From Clostridium porci (GTDB taxonomy: Bacteria; Bacillota; Clostridia; Lachnospirales; Lachnospiraceae): a stretch of 64,000 bases of DNA. The position numbers and the translations under genes were made by a program. Below the pieces are notes generated by a model that was not told the DNA's origin, did no database searches, and was given only the letters and a program-made list of their open reading frames with translations. Shown piece by piece: positions 44,303-53,287 of the stretch. Within the stretch, counting starts at the first letter, position 1, and the number at the start of each line of letters is the position of its first letter. The stretch spans positions 186,001 through 250,000 of the forward strand of contig NZ_VUMD01000003.1 in the NCBI RefSeq assembly GCF_009696375.1. The letters are read 5' to 3'.

Positions 44303-45850
44303 CTATGGAGTAAGCTCAGGCAGGAGAAAATAATTGTGATCCCTGTCTGAATCCGCTATCATGGCGTCCAGCTCCCTCAACAGGTAGCTGTCCGGCATGT
44401 TCCGCTCCCAGAACCGGTATCCCTTCGAGCTCTTAACCCCCTTGGCGTCAATCTCCCGGCCTGCGTAATAATCCATATATACTGCGGCATAGACAGCTGC
44501 CATAGACTTCTCCACATCTTCTCCAAGGTTTTTTACAATTCCCCGAATCTGGTTACTGATCAGTTCCTGTATAAACCGGTAGGACCAGTCCTCAAAATCC
44601 AGCAGCTCCTCATTATCCGTCCCGGTTCTTCTGGCCCAGGCTGACACATCTACCGCCCTGGTCTGGTAAGACAAGCTCCCATCCAGCTCCCATACCAGCT
44701 CTCCGTACTGACAGGGAGGAATACTCAAAGCATCGGTAATGATCTCCTGTATCCCGTACTCCCCATCCGGCACTCCCGGCTCACTCTTGTACTTGCGTAT
44801 GCGCTGCACATGAAGATGCCCGCTGACAAACAATGGAACCTCATAATATTGCAGCAGGCCGATTACCTCCTGATTGTTCTCCATGGCGCACTGGGTAGTA
44901 TACATTCTGCTCTGAGCCAACAGATTATGATGGGCCACAGGCAGAACAAACACCCCCTTTTCCTTCGCCTCTGCCAACTGCTCCCAGGCCCAGGCAATGG
45001 TGCTTTCCTTTAGTCTTCCCTCCACAAGATTTTCCGGCTCATACTGACAGGAATCCAGCATCAGCAGCCAGTTTTTCTCATCCAGCTCATAGACATAGCT
45101 TAAGGAATCCTGGTCTTTGCTTAAAGCCTGGTCATAACCATATTCATGATAAATGTCATAGAATTCCTGGGGAGTCACCCAGGGGGCCTGTTCCTTTTCT
45201 TCTCCAAAAAATACTGAGGCCTTGGTATTATTGATATCATGATTGCCGGGAATTACCAGAACCTGCACTCCCGCATCCTGAACCCTCTTTAGCCGGGCAG
45301 AGAGCTCCTCATGGTTCATCTTCTCACCGTTCATAGTAATATCTCCGCTAAGCACCAGGGCTGTGGGCTTTTCTTCTATCACCTCGTCTATAAATGCCTC
45401 TAAAAGCTCCGGCAAATATTGAACTACCTTCCCATCTCCCCGCTCTACAAATAGCTGGAACGCCCTTCCTTTGTCCCATCCTGAAGCGCTCTGATAGTGA
45501 AGATCCGTAGCCAGTATCACTTTAGGCGGTACATAGGGCGTTTCCTCCGTCTGAGGCGGAGACCAGATACCTGGAAAATACTTTTCCCAGCTTTTATATC
45601 CCTTTTCCCTGATTATCTCCTCAGCCTGGGAACCAGTAGCTACAGGAACAGGCTCCGCTGACTCATCCGTCACATTCCCCTGATCCGCATCGCCTGTCTC
45701 CTCTCCCGCTTCCATTCTTACAGCGCTGATTGGAACTGAAGCCTGACTCCCCGGCTCAATTATTTTCTTCATAAAATGCAGTACCCCGAAGCACGCTGCA
45801 AATACTGCGGCGTACATCAGGGCACTGATAATCCAAGTCTTTTTCTTCAT
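44303..45850 (-). CDS. membrane-anchored metallophosphoesterase
   Basis: The 515-residue protein has an N-terminal membrane anchor (about 6-28), an acidic linker, and a calcineurin-like phosphoesterase domain with the metal motifs in order: ATDLHYQ, LVLSGDI, VIPGNHDIN, VAHHNLL and VSGHLHVQR. It would act outside the cell on a phosphate ester or phosphodiester; the substrate is unknown. It sits upstream of the anchored M3-type peptidase gene on the same strand. Confidence 0.87.
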   Translation of the reverse strand: MKKKTWIISALMYAAVFAACFGVLHFMKKIIEPGSQASVPISAVRMEAGEETGDADQGNVTDESAEPVPVATGSQAEEIIREKGYKSWEKYFPGIWSPPQTEETPYVPPKVILATDLHYQSASGWDKGRAFQLFVERGDGKVVQYLPELLEAFIDEVIEEKPTALVLSGDITMNGEKMNHEELSARLKRVQDAGVQVLVIPGNHDINNTKASVFFGEEKEQAPWVTPQEFYDIYHEYGYDQALSKDQDSLSYVYELDEKNWLLMLDSCQYEPENLVEGRLKESTIAWAWEQLAEAKEKGVFVLPVAHHNLLAQSRMYTTQCAMENNQEVIGLLQYYEVPLFVSGHLHVQRIRKYKSEPGVPDGEYGIQEIITDALSIPPCQYGELVWELDGSLSYQTRAVDVSAWARRTGTDNEELLDFEDWSYRFIQELISNQIRGIVKNLGEDVEKSMAAVYAAVYMDYYAGREIDAKGVKSSKGYRFWERNMPDSYLLRELDAMIADSDRDHNYFLLPELTP

Positions 45851-45876
45851 TCAGCCAGCTCTTTCTATACGATGTG

Positions 45877-46674
45877 CTAAATAATGCCCAGCTCCTTCAT
45901 TGCATAGGCGATACCGTCGTCCTCCACATCCCTTGTTTCAAATGTAGCATAGGGCTCCAGCACAGAATCGTGCTGTCCCATAAGGATGCAGTTGGTGGCA
46001 TATCTGAACATTTCCAAATCATTGCTGCTGTCTCCGAAGACATAGGTATCCTGCAGAGAAATCCCATAATGTTTCAGCACCAGGTCGATGGCCGTCGCCT
46101 TGGAATGTCCTCTGGGAACACACTCGTAAAATCCCTGCCCCCGGTCAATAATCTCGAAATCCTTCAATCGTCCGAAAAGCTCCCTGCACTGGCTCTGTTC
46201 ATCTGAACCCAGATACAGCTTGTCAAAATCATAGCAGTCCTCTTCCCAGTCATATGCCAGCGCACTGCCCGATTTTTGCACCGCATTCTTCAATGCCTCC
46301 ACCTTGGGAATCCTGGAAGGCGTTTTGTGAAAATAGCAGCCTTCAATGGCCTCCAAAACTCCGTCCAGACCACACGCATCAATATCCTTCTTTATCTGGA
46401 TGCCCCGTTCTCTCGGAATCCGGTGACAGTAAAGCACCTTACCCCCCACCAAAATGTAGGTGCCGCAGCCGCAGAGATAACCGTCGGCCTCCACCTCGTC
46501 CCGAATCCCCTTTAAGTGACCGTATACCCTTCCAGAGTTAAGAAATACCAGATGTCCTTTTCTTCTTGCTTCTTGGAGAGCTATCTTAGCGCTTTCAGGA
46601 ATTTTCCCAGTCTTTTCAGATAAAAGAGTTCCATCAATATCAAAAAATAATGCTTTTGTCCGTCTATTCATCAT
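45877..46674 (-). CDS. Cof-type HAD-superfamily phosphatase
   Basis: The protein of about 265 residues has HAD motif I FFDIDGTLL, motif II FLNSGR, motif III Lys in KATAIDLVL and motif IV FGDSSNDLEMF, with a C2B cap between. Cof-type enzymes remove phosphate from sugar phosphates, FMN or pyridoxal phosphate. Its start overlaps the end of xpt by about 11 bases, so it is co-translated; two adjacent ATGs (46674 and 46671) are possible. The ribosome-binding site is weak, as is common in coupled genes. Confidence 0.9.
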   Translation of the reverse strand: MMNRRTKALFFDIDGTLLSEKTGKIPESAKIALQEARRKGHLVFLNSGRVYGHLKGIRDEVEADGYLCGCGTYILVGGKVLYCHRIPRERGIQIKKDIDACGLDGVLEAIEGCYFHKTPSRIPKVEALKNAVQKSGSALAYDWEEDCYDFDKLYLGSDEQSQCRELFGRLKDFEIIDRGQGFYECVPRGHSKATAIDLVLKHYGISLQDTYVFGDSSNDLEMFRYATNCILMGQHDSVLEPYATFETRDVEDDGIAYAMKELGII

Positions 46675-47248
46675 TTCTGAACACAATACTCTGTGTCTCC
46701 TCGTCCATACTCTCTACAATCGCCAGCGACTCCAGACGGATTCCCTCTGCCCGGAGCAAATCTCCGCCTACCTGAAATCCCTTCTCTATTACAATGCCAG
46801 CTCCCACCAGTTCTGCTCCTGAGTCCCTGACCAGGGCAGCCAGCCCCTCCAGAGCCTTGCCGTTTGCTAAAAAATCATCAATCAGCAAAACCCTGTCTCC
46901 AGGACCCATAAACTCCTTTGACACAATGATATCATACACACGCCCATGGGTGAAGGATTCGACCTTGGTGGTAAACACCTCGCCTGCAATATTTTTCGTC
47001 TGTGTTTTTTTCGCAAAAACCACAGGAACGTCAAAATACTGGGCCACAATACATGCAATTCCAATTCCTGACGACTCAATGGTAAGAATCTTTGTCACCT
47101 CAGCATCAGAAAACCTTTTCTTAAACTCCTTGCCAATCTCGCCAAACAGCTTAATATCCATTTGATGGTTTAAGAAGCTGTCCACCTTCAGCACGTTCCC
47201 GGCCTTAATTTTGCCATCCTTACGTATTCTGTCCTTTAATATCTGCAC
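46664..47248 (-). CDS. xpt: xanthine phosphoribosyltransferase
   Basis: The 194-residue protein salvages xanthine to XMP using PRPP. It has the Xpt N-terminus (LKDRIRKDGKI..NVLKVDSFLNHQMD), ILTIESSGIGIA and the PRPP-binding VLLIDDFLANGKAL. The start is GTG at 47248: AGGAGG lies eight bases upstream and homology begins there, although the frame stays open much further. Only 28 bases separate it from the trigger-factor gene, so it has no purine riboswitch and is read from that gene's transcript. Confidence 0.93.
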   Translation of the reverse strand: MQILKDRIRKDGKIKAGNVLKVDSFLNHQMDIKLFGEIGKEFKKRFSDAEVTKILTIESSGIGIACIVAQYFDVPVVFAKKTQTKNIAGEVFTTKVESFTHGRVYDIIVSKEFMGPGDRVLLIDDFLANGKALEGLAALVRDSGAELVGAGIVIEKGFQVGGDLLRAEGIRLESLAIVESMDEETQSIVFRNDE

Positions 47249-47276
47249 GCGCCACCCCTCCTTATTCTCCCGCTGA

Positions 47277-48398
47277 TTAGCGGGCTGCTGTTTCCGGCGC
47301 TGCCGCTTCAGAAGCAGCTGTCTCTGCAGCAGGCTCCCCGGAGTCTGCCGGAGACGGCTCGTCTGCCTGGAGGCCCGCAGCCTCATTTACCGCATGATCA
47401 GCCAAATATTTCATAACCTTATGGTTAAGCGCCATCTCGTCAAAGGTCTCCTGACCGTAAGCATTTACCGCTGTTTCAACCGTCTGTCCGTTGGTCTGGG
47501 CAAAGGCCTCACGATCTGCATCCTCCAGCGCCATTCCCTCATTTAAAGCAATGGTGTTAATTACCAGCTGGTTCTTTACAGCGTCCTTCACAGAGGCGTA
47601 GAGAGATTCCTTTAGTCCGCCTTCGTCCATACCATTAGCCTGCGCAAAGCTGGCAAAGGTACCGCCCTGCAGCTTAGCCTGCTGTGTATACTGGTCTACC
47701 ATTGTATTATAACGCCTGGAAACCGTACTCTTATTAAGCTTAAACTTAGAACCTTCCACTACCTTTTGGAGCACAGCCTGCTGAACAGACAAGTCATAGG
47801 ACTTCTGCTTTTGATCCTGCAGCTCCTGACGGATGCTGCTCTTATATTCGTCTACTGTCTGATATTCAGAAACGCTCTGAACGAACTCGTCATCTAGCTT
47901 GGCCTCTTCCTTAATCTTTACTTCATTTACAGTAACTTTAAAAACTACGTTCTGACCAGCCAGGGATTTCTCTTTATAATCCTCAGGGAATGTCAGGTTC
48001 AGCTCCTTTTTGTCTCCGGCCCTGGCTCCAACCAGGCCATCCTCGAATCCGTCAATAAACTGTCCGGAACCAAGGGTTAAATCTGTACCCTCCGCCTTGC
48101 CTCCCGCAAATTCCACGCCGTCCTGTGTTCCCACATAATCAATGTTAACGATGTCACCCATTTCAGCAGCCCGGTTTACCACCGTCTCCTTCGGGTTGGC
48201 AGCTAAGGCCTGATTCACTCTGGCATCCACCTCTTCGTCCGTCACTTGGGGAACCGGAATATCCACCTTCACGCCTTTATACTCAGCCAATTCTACAGTG
48301 CCCAGATCTTCCTTACCATCAGATGCAGTCTTTGAGCAGCCGGTCATCATAGACATGGCAGCCAATCCGCACAAACACAGTATTGTTAATTTTTTCAT
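47277..48398 (-). CDS. lipoprotein trigger factor / FKBP-type prolyl isomerase
   Basis: The protein of about 373 residues has a lipoprotein signal with lipobox MMTGC (Cys about 21), then a trigger-factor-like layout: VTDEEVDARVNQAL, an FKBP domain (about 85-165; GDIVNIDYVGT...GSGQFIDGFEDGLVG), and a helical C-terminal chaperone region. The tail is Ala/Glu/Pro-rich. Classical trigger factor binds ribosomes; this lacks the ribosome-binding domain and is predicted outside the membrane, so it likely helps fold secreted proteins. The ATG at 48398 fits the signal peptide. Confidence 0.87.
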   Translation of the reverse strand: MKKLTILCLCGLAAMSMMTGCSKTASDGKEDLGTVELAEYKGVKVDIPVPQVTDEEVDARVNQALAANPKETVVNRAAEMGDIVNIDYVGTQDGVEFAGGKAEGTDLTLGSGQFIDGFEDGLVGARAGDKKELNLTFPEDYKEKSLAGQNVVFKVTVNEVKIKEEAKLDDEFVQSVSEYQTVDEYKSSIRQELQDQKQKSYDLSVQQAVLQKVVEGSKFKLNKSTVSRRYNTMVDQYTQQAKLQGGTFASFAQANGMDEGGLKESLYASVKDAVKNQLVINTIALNEGMALEDADREAFAQTNGQTVETAVNAYGQETFDEMALNHKVMKYLADHAVNEAAGLQADEPSPADSGEPAAETAASEAAAPETAAR

Positions 48399-48594
48399 CG
48401 TACTTTTCCCTTTTCTTTTACTGATTTCGCACCATCCGTCTGCCAGCCAAACCATCCTTTTTCAGCCTGCTGCCCCAGGGGTGCGCTGTACATAGTTATA
48501 CCATACCTGCCTGGGAAAAAAAAGCCTTTCCTCTAAGTTTCATGAAAATTTAAGGGAATCAGCCGTTTTACAGCAAACGGACTCCTGAAACCCA

Positions 48595-49989
48595 TTACTG
48601 ATAAAAGGCTTTAAAGGCCTTATAGGTCTGATATACATCCAGCTTGGAAGCCAGCTCAAAGGGCGAATGCATTGATAAAATAGGCACTCCCAGATCTACT
48701 GTATCCACGTCCATACGAGCCACCAGCTTGGCTATGGTTCCGCCGCCTCCGGCATCTACAGCTCCCAGCTCACCGGCCTGCCAGTAAACGCCGGCAGACT
48801 CCATCATGGCAATGACCCTGGCCATCGTTTCCGCGCTGGCATCATTCGATCCTGCTTTTCCCCTTGCTCCTGTATACTTGGTCAGAACACAGCCCTTATT
48901 GATGTAGCAGGAATTCCGGGGTTCGTAAACATCCGAAAAGGTGGGATCAAAGGCAGCATTCACATCCGAGGACAGGCACAGGGAATTTCTCAGCACATCC
49001 CGCACAGCCACCCCCTCCAACTCTGCCAGATCCTCTATGTAGTGGAGAACATAATCAGAATCCAGCCCTGTATTTCCGTCAGATCCGGTTTCCTCCTTAT
49101 CCGTAAGGATGGTAACGGTTGTAAACTCCGGCTTCTTCACATCTATCTCAGCTGTCAGAGCTGTATAAGCGCAAACTCTGTCGTCCTGTCCGTAAGCCCC
49201 GATGAGGCTCCTGTCCAGGCCTACGTCCTTTGCCTTAGCCGCAGGAACCATCTCCAGCTCTGCCCTGAAAAAATCCTTCTCTGTCATTCCATACTTTTCA
49301 TAGAGCAGACTGAGAGCCATCAGCTTTACTCCCTCCTTAACCTCCTCGTCCTCATAGGGAAGAGAGCCTACCACAATATTCAGCTCCTCTCCTTTCAATC
49401 CATCCTTCAAAGGACGTTCATTCTGCTTAGCCGAGAGGTGGGGCAGGAGATCCGTCACGCAGAATACCGGATCGTCCTCATCCTCCCCAATACAGATATC
49501 TTCCAAATCCCCATTCTTTTTCACCACAACTCCATGCAGAGCCAGGGGAATAGTACCCCACTGATACTTCCGTATTCCCCCATAATAATGAGTTTTAAAC
49601 AGCGCCACCTCATCCTTTTCATACAAAGGGTTCGGCTTTAAATCCAGCCTGGGTGAATCAATGTGAGCGCCATTCAGCCGCAGGCCCTCTGCTATCGGGC
49701 GTTTTCCAAAGGTAGTGGCAATCAGCGCCTTTTCCCGGTTTACAAAATAAACCTTATCTCCTGGCTGATACTCATCCGTTCGCTTAAAGGGCTTATATCC
49801 GGCCTTTTTCAGCAGCCTTACGGCTTCCCGAACGCACTCCCTCTCCGTTTTCCCCACATTCAAAAACCGCTTGTATCCATGACAGTATTTCTCTGCTTTC
49901 TCTACCAGCTCCGGTCTCTCTTTTCCAATATTAGGGAACTTCCATGTAAGCTTCTCCTGCAGTTCCTGTCCCTTTGTTTTCTTAGCCAT
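48595..49989 (-). CDS. M18-family aminopeptidase
   Basis: The 464-residue protein has the M18 features: NGAHIDSPRLDLK (metal His and Asp), YYGGIRKYQWGTIPLALHGVV, the catalytic pair DKEETGS, LSSDVNAAFDP, KAGSNDASAE and the final ILSMHSPFEL (metal His). It removes N-terminal residues, often acidic or hydrophobic ones, from peptides in the cytoplasm as a large tetrahedral dodecamer. It lies alone between the trigger-factor and leucine-rich-repeat genes. Confidence 0.93.
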   Translation of the reverse strand: MAKKTKGQELQEKLTWKFPNIGKERPELVEKAEKYCHGYKRFLNVGKTERECVREAVRLLKKAGYKPFKRTDEYQPGDKVYFVNREKALIATTFGKRPIAEGLRLNGAHIDSPRLDLKPNPLYEKDEVALFKTHYYGGIRKYQWGTIPLALHGVVVKKNGDLEDICIGEDEDDPVFCVTDLLPHLSAKQNERPLKDGLKGEELNIVVGSLPYEDEEVKEGVKLMALSLLYEKYGMTEKDFFRAELEMVPAAKAKDVGLDRSLIGAYGQDDRVCAYTALTAEIDVKKPEFTTVTILTDKEETGSDGNTGLDSDYVLHYIEDLAELEGVAVRDVLRNSLCLSSDVNAAFDPTFSDVYEPRNSCYINKGCVLTKYTGARGKAGSNDASAETMARVIAMMESAGVYWQAGELGAVDAGGGGTIAKLVARMDVDTVDLGVPILSMHSPFELASKLDVYQTYKAFKAFYQ

Positions 49990-50031
49990 CGTATTCCTCC
50001 TGCTTTCTCTATTTCGTATATTTGTATATTG

Positions 50032-50973
50032 TTATAATTCAAAGGATCGCTTTACAGCCTTAGCAGCTCCGAAGCGCCTGTATTTTGTGTCCATCAAAGC
50101 TGCAGCGCTTTGGGCATCCTCCATCTGGGCCGCCGCCGTCACCATCTCCTCCAAAGCCATCTCATCCATCCGCCGCTCTCTTGCCAGCCAGAAGAGAATC
50201 TCTGTTTCCTCCCTCTCCAAAAGACCCATTGCGGCCGCTTTCACATGATTTTTCACATACTCCCAGTAAACATTCCCAGCGTCCCCGGAAAGCCCCCAGG
50301 GCCAGAACAGACGATAAAGCGCCAGTCTTACGGCCAATGCCTCGCTTTCCTGAATCTGCACCTGCCTAAACAGCCTGTCATACTCCCCCACCTTAAACCT
50401 GGTTTCCTCAAAACAATAGCGGTACATATGCCCGCACCCATGCATTTCTCTTGTAATAATCCGGGCAGGCGTATTTTCCACCGATTCCTCAAAATATTCT
50501 GGAAATATAAGCTTTGCCAGCATGCGTCCCTGTTCATCCCGGTAATCCACCACCAGAGTCTGTCGAAGCTCTGTTAAAATCTCCTTTAAGCAGGATCTGC
50601 TTCCCTCATGAACCCGGATATCCAGACGCTTTATCCCTGTACATCCGGTAAAAACTCCGGCTCCCCAGTCCAGCGTGGTACTGTGGAAGGCCATCGTCCT
50701 CAGTCCATAGCAATTATAGAATCCATAAGCTCCCACTCTTTCAAGACTTACGGGAAGAACCAGCTCCTCAACCTGGCCTCCCTTTATCTCCGGTTCCCCG
50801 GCAAACTCCGCCGGCGGCTTATCACGTCCCCTTACCGTTTCTGACAGCACATACCCGGCAAGCTCCTTCACTGGAAGACCATTAATGCGCTCAGGCACCA
50901 CCACGCTTCCATCTAAACCATAACAACGCTGGATGGACAATCCACCCAGCGTTTCTTCATATAATAGTTTCAT
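50032..50973 (-). CDS. leucine-rich-repeat (BspA-like) cytoplasmic protein
   Basis: The 313-residue protein starts with LRR_5-type segments (VVVPERINGLPVKELAGY, LVLPVSLERVGAYGFYNCYGLRTM, VFTGCTGIKRLDI) covering about 1-130, then a helical, acidic C-terminal half of unknown fold with many Glu/Ala residues. No signal peptide is visible, so it is probably intracellular, unlike most BspA-like surface proteins. Function unknown. It lies 42 bases upstream of the M18 gene and may be co-transcribed. Confidence 0.75.
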   Translation of the reverse strand: MKLLYEETLGGLSIQRCYGLDGSVVVPERINGLPVKELAGYVLSETVRGRDKPPAEFAGEPEIKGGQVEELVLPVSLERVGAYGFYNCYGLRTMAFHSTTLDWGAGVFTGCTGIKRLDIRVHEGSRSCLKEILTELRQTLVVDYRDEQGRMLAKLIFPEYFEESVENTPARIITREMHGCGHMYRYCFEETRFKVGEYDRLFRQVQIQESEALAVRLALYRLFWPWGLSGDAGNVYWEYVKNHVKAAAMGLLEREETEILFWLARERRMDEMALEEMVTAAAQMEDAQSAAALMDTKYRRFGAAKAVKRSFEL

Positions 50974-51110
50974 AATAACAGTTTAATCTCTTTCCGCCAT
51001 TTTTTCAAGTCAGAATTACTTCCATTTATTATTCAGCCTTTACTTCTCTGTTCCGGCATTCTTATCATCTCTCTGCCCTTTAGAATCCCTTTCTAAGAAA
51101 ACACCTCTAT

Positions 51111-51251
51111 TCAGGGGAACCAACGCTTCATGCAAACATCCATCAGCTCCTTTACGCCCTCCAAAATCCGTTCTTCCGTTACGTGAAGCATCAACTGCCA
51201 GCTAGATGGAATAAGCCCGCCATAAGGCGAGCTTATTAAGAATGCTTGTAA
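51111..51251 (-). pseudogene. possible 3' remnant of a lost gene
   Basis: An open minus-strand frame ends at a TGA at 51111-51113 and reads protein-like near its end (WQLMLHVTEERILEGVKEL, then MDVCMKRWFP). It resembles the C-terminal tail of a PLP-dependent aminotransferase, but the match is by eye and weak. It has no start or ribosome-binding site, and the hairpin at 51210-51237 lies within it. Confidence 0.25.
51210..51237 (-). terminator. hairpin after the small membrane protein gene
   Basis: aataagc and gcttatt flank a further CGCC/GGCG pairing with a short loop. It lies about 20 bases downstream of the membrane protein stop on the minus strand. The T tail is weak. Confidence 0.45.
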
Positions 51252-51258
51252 ACTATTT

Positions 51259-51693
51259 TCACGATTTATCTGATTCAGGAGCTGGCTCATATTTCACAGT
51301 ACAGGTCAGTCCAAATGCCTTATTGGCCAAGGCGGCAGCCACCGGAAGCTTCGCGTCGGAACCTTTTGCGACACGGCTAAGCGCCATAAGAGCAATTATT
51401 AATACAATGAGAGACAAAATACCACCGATAAAGCCAAATACACCGGAAATGGCTGTTCCAATCAGCGGAATTGAGTAAGACCAAGAAAACGCACTTATGA
51501 TAGCTGATATAATTCCTTTCAGAAGACTGAGAAAAAAAGCCTGCATTGCTTGTTTTGTGAGCCATTCGTCCTTTTGAAGCACAATAACAAAGCCAAGCAA
51601 CATACCACATAATAATGTCTGTCCCAAAATTGCTAAAACAAAAGCCAGAATTGCATAAAAAGAAATACATATCCCAAAACTATCTTTCTTCAT
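51259..51693 (-). CDS. small multi-pass membrane protein (DUF4870/Tic20-like)
   Basis: The 144-residue protein has about four hydrophobic segments (SFYAILAFVLAILGQTLL, LLGFVIVL, IPLIGTAISGVFGFIGG, LSLIVLIIALMAL) and a soluble C-terminal tail. The pattern resembles DUF4870/Tic20-like proteins, whose function is not established. AGGAGG lies seven bases before the ATG at 51693. Its surroundings hold decayed gene fragments, so it may belong to a region of gene turnover. Confidence 0.65.
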   Translation of the reverse strand: MKKDSFGICISFYAILAFVLAILGQTLLCGMLLGFVIVLQKDEWLTKQAMQAFFLSLLKGIISAIISAFSWSYSIPLIGTAISGVFGFIGGILSLIVLIIALMALSRVAKGSDAKLPVAAALANKAFGLTCTVKYEPAPESDKS

Positions 51694-51776
51694 CAAAAGA
51701 CCTCCTCATATGAATGTTATAATTTAATATAGCATAGATTCCTCCCCCTGCCTAGTATAATAATAAGTTTATTTAA

Positions 51777-51962
51777 AATAATATCAAGTCCTGCCCCTAC
51801 AGAAAAGCTCTTTTGGATTGGTGGAACTTACATCAATCGAATTCACCAATGATAATTGAATTAGATACTGTAGAAGCAATTCTTAATACTGTTGCTATGG
51901 GCGGTGGAGTATCATTATGTAGTGTTAGCTCATATTGTGATCCCTGCGTTACCTTTGTCTGA
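51777..51962 (+). pseudogene. LysR-type regulator C-terminal remnant
   Basis: A 61-codon plus-strand frame contains CPYRKALLDWW and, further on, IIELDTVEAILNTVAMGGGVSLC, the ligand-binding-domain pattern of LysR regulators. It has no start, no DNA-binding domain and ends early. It is most likely the decayed end of a LysR gene. Confidence 0.55.
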
Positions 51963-52308
51963 TTATCAACAAATTTAGCAATACTTTACTTCTTCTTGAT
52001 TATCTATCACAGAAAAAAAGTCCTGTCAAGAGCTTGCCACCATAGGTGGTGCTTGCACTCTTTACTGGGCTTTTTGTTTGCTGTATCTACCATAGTGTGT
52101 CTATCATAATTGGAAGCATTATCATAGCATATTCCATTCACGAGGCATCTATTACATCAATATCCTACATTCATTAGAAAAAGGCAATTTCTTAATCATG
52201 AAGAAGTACGTTGGCTCTAAGAGATTTTAAGAAACCAAGAATAGGAGGCTTTTGTATCCAAGTTTACATAACTTTGAATTTGAGCAAATCAGATTTAGAG
52301 CAAAAGTC
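51963..52308. other. gene-free region with decayed sequence
   Basis: Apart from the large hairpin terminator at 52019-52079, I find no coding region. The AT-rich sequence and short broken frames suggest degraded former genes next to the LysR remnant. Confidence 0.45.
52019..52079. terminator. large bidirectional terminator
   Basis: agtcctgtcaagag pairs with ctctttactgggct (two mismatches, one wobble), enclosing an inner ccacc-ata-ggtgg hairpin. TTTTTGTTT follows on the plus strand and TTTTTTT on the minus strand. No intact gene ends next to it, so it is an orphan of the decayed LysR gene or of another lost gene. Confidence 0.7.
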
Positions 52309-52875
52309 CTATACGCGCCTTACGCCCATTTCAGAAATAACAGCATCCATCACTGCATCATGCGCCTCCGCCGGAATATCCTCCCTCATGCTCCTAACCC
52401 GGCAAAGGACTGCTTTAAAAGCCCTTGTTCTTGCCAAATATCTGTCATAATACCCTCCCCCATATCCAAGCCGCTTCCCTGACAGGCTGCACGTAAGGCA
52501 AGGAACAAGTACCAGCTCAAGATCCTCAGGAAAAAGCACAGCCGCCGTCTCTTCTGGCTCCATAATACCATACCGCCCCAGCTTTAGACAGTTCAGCCCA
52601 TCTATCTGACAGGCATCCATTATCCCCTTGCCTGTACATCTGGGAACACCCACGACTTTTCCCTTTTTCAGAGCATCCTTTATAACAGGAGCCGTGTCAA
52701 TCTCCCTTGCCGTACCTACAAAGCAGAAAATCCGCTCTGCCCTCTGATACTCCGGCAAATCTGTAATACTCTTAAAAATCGCCCGGTCCGCCTCACGGCA
52801 GTAGGAAAGATCCAGCTGTGCTGCCTGCGCTTTTAACATTCTGCGCAGCTGCCGTTTCTGTTCTATAAAGCTCAT
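52309..52875 (-). CDS. 5-formyltetrahydrofolate cyclo-ligase
   Basis: The 188-residue protein converts 5-formyl-THF to 5,10-methenyl-THF with ATP. It has the family start (IEQKRQLRRMLKA), FVGTAREIDT, the VVGVPRCTGKG segment and the hallmark LGYGGGYYDRYLA loop. GGAGGTGA lies just before the ATG at 52875; the longer frame lacks a ribosome-binding site. It is downstream of the ArsC/Spx-like gene and nth. Confidence 0.92.
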   Translation of the reverse strand: MSFIEQKRQLRRMLKAQAAQLDLSYCREADRAIFKSITDLPEYQRAERIFCFVGTAREIDTAPVIKDALKKGKVVGVPRCTGKGIMDACQIDGLNCLKLGRYGIMEPEETAAVLFPEDLELVLVPCLTCSLSGKRLGYGGGYYDRYLARTRAFKAVLCRVRSMREDIPAEAHDAVMDAVISEMGVRRV

Positions 52876-52891
52876 ACGCTCACCTCCGGCT

Positions 52892-53233
52892 TCATTCCCA
52901 AGCTTTCCACACCTCCGGCTGATAGCCAACTGTAGCCTGGGTTCCATTTCTGACAATGGGGGTCTTTAAAACCTGCTGGTTCTCCAGCACTTTTTCCTCC
53001 CTGTCCTCCTTGGCGATATACTCAAGCAGAGTCAGGGTATCCTGATCCTTACAGCTCTGATCAAGCATCTCATCCAGTCCTCCCACCGCCTGCCTTACCC
53101 TTACAAACTCTCCCTTACTCATAGGCTTTTCATTCAGCCTGATCATCTGGAACTTGATGCCCCTTTCCTTAAAATACCGCTCTGCCTTTTTCGTATCATA
53201 GCATTTAGCTCTGCCAAATATCTGAATATTCAT
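52892..53233 (-). CDS. ArsC/Spx-family thioredoxin-fold protein
   Basis: The 113-residue protein starts MNIQIFGRAKCYDTKKAERYF with a single active-site Cys, followed by the RLNEKPMSKGEF segment and LKTPIVRNGTQATVGYQPE, which carries the cis-Pro. This fits ArsC/YffB/Spx relatives. The C-x-x-T form, not C-x-x-C, argues against a classical Spx redox switch; an arsenate-reductase-like or unknown role is possible. The ATG at 53233 is chosen by family start. Confidence 0.85.
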   Translation of the reverse strand: MNIQIFGRAKCYDTKKAERYFKERGIKFQMIRLNEKPMSKGEFVRVRQAVGGLDEMLDQSCKDQDTLTLLEYIAKEDREEKVLENQQVLKTPIVRNGTQATVGYQPEVWKAWE

Positions 53234-53287
53234 GTTTATATCCAATCCTTTCGATTCTCTCAAAGCGCAAAATGCCTGCTGTATCAT

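Noticed and set aside
47249-47276. Purine riboswitch in front of xpt
   Set aside because: Only 28 bases separate xpt from the upstream gene, too short for the aptamer.
46664-47386. Xpt frame open for 46 codons upstream of the chosen GTG
   Set aside because: The extra residues are Arg/Gln-rich antisense-like coding from the overlapping trigger-factor gene; homology and the AGGAGG site both place the start at 47248.
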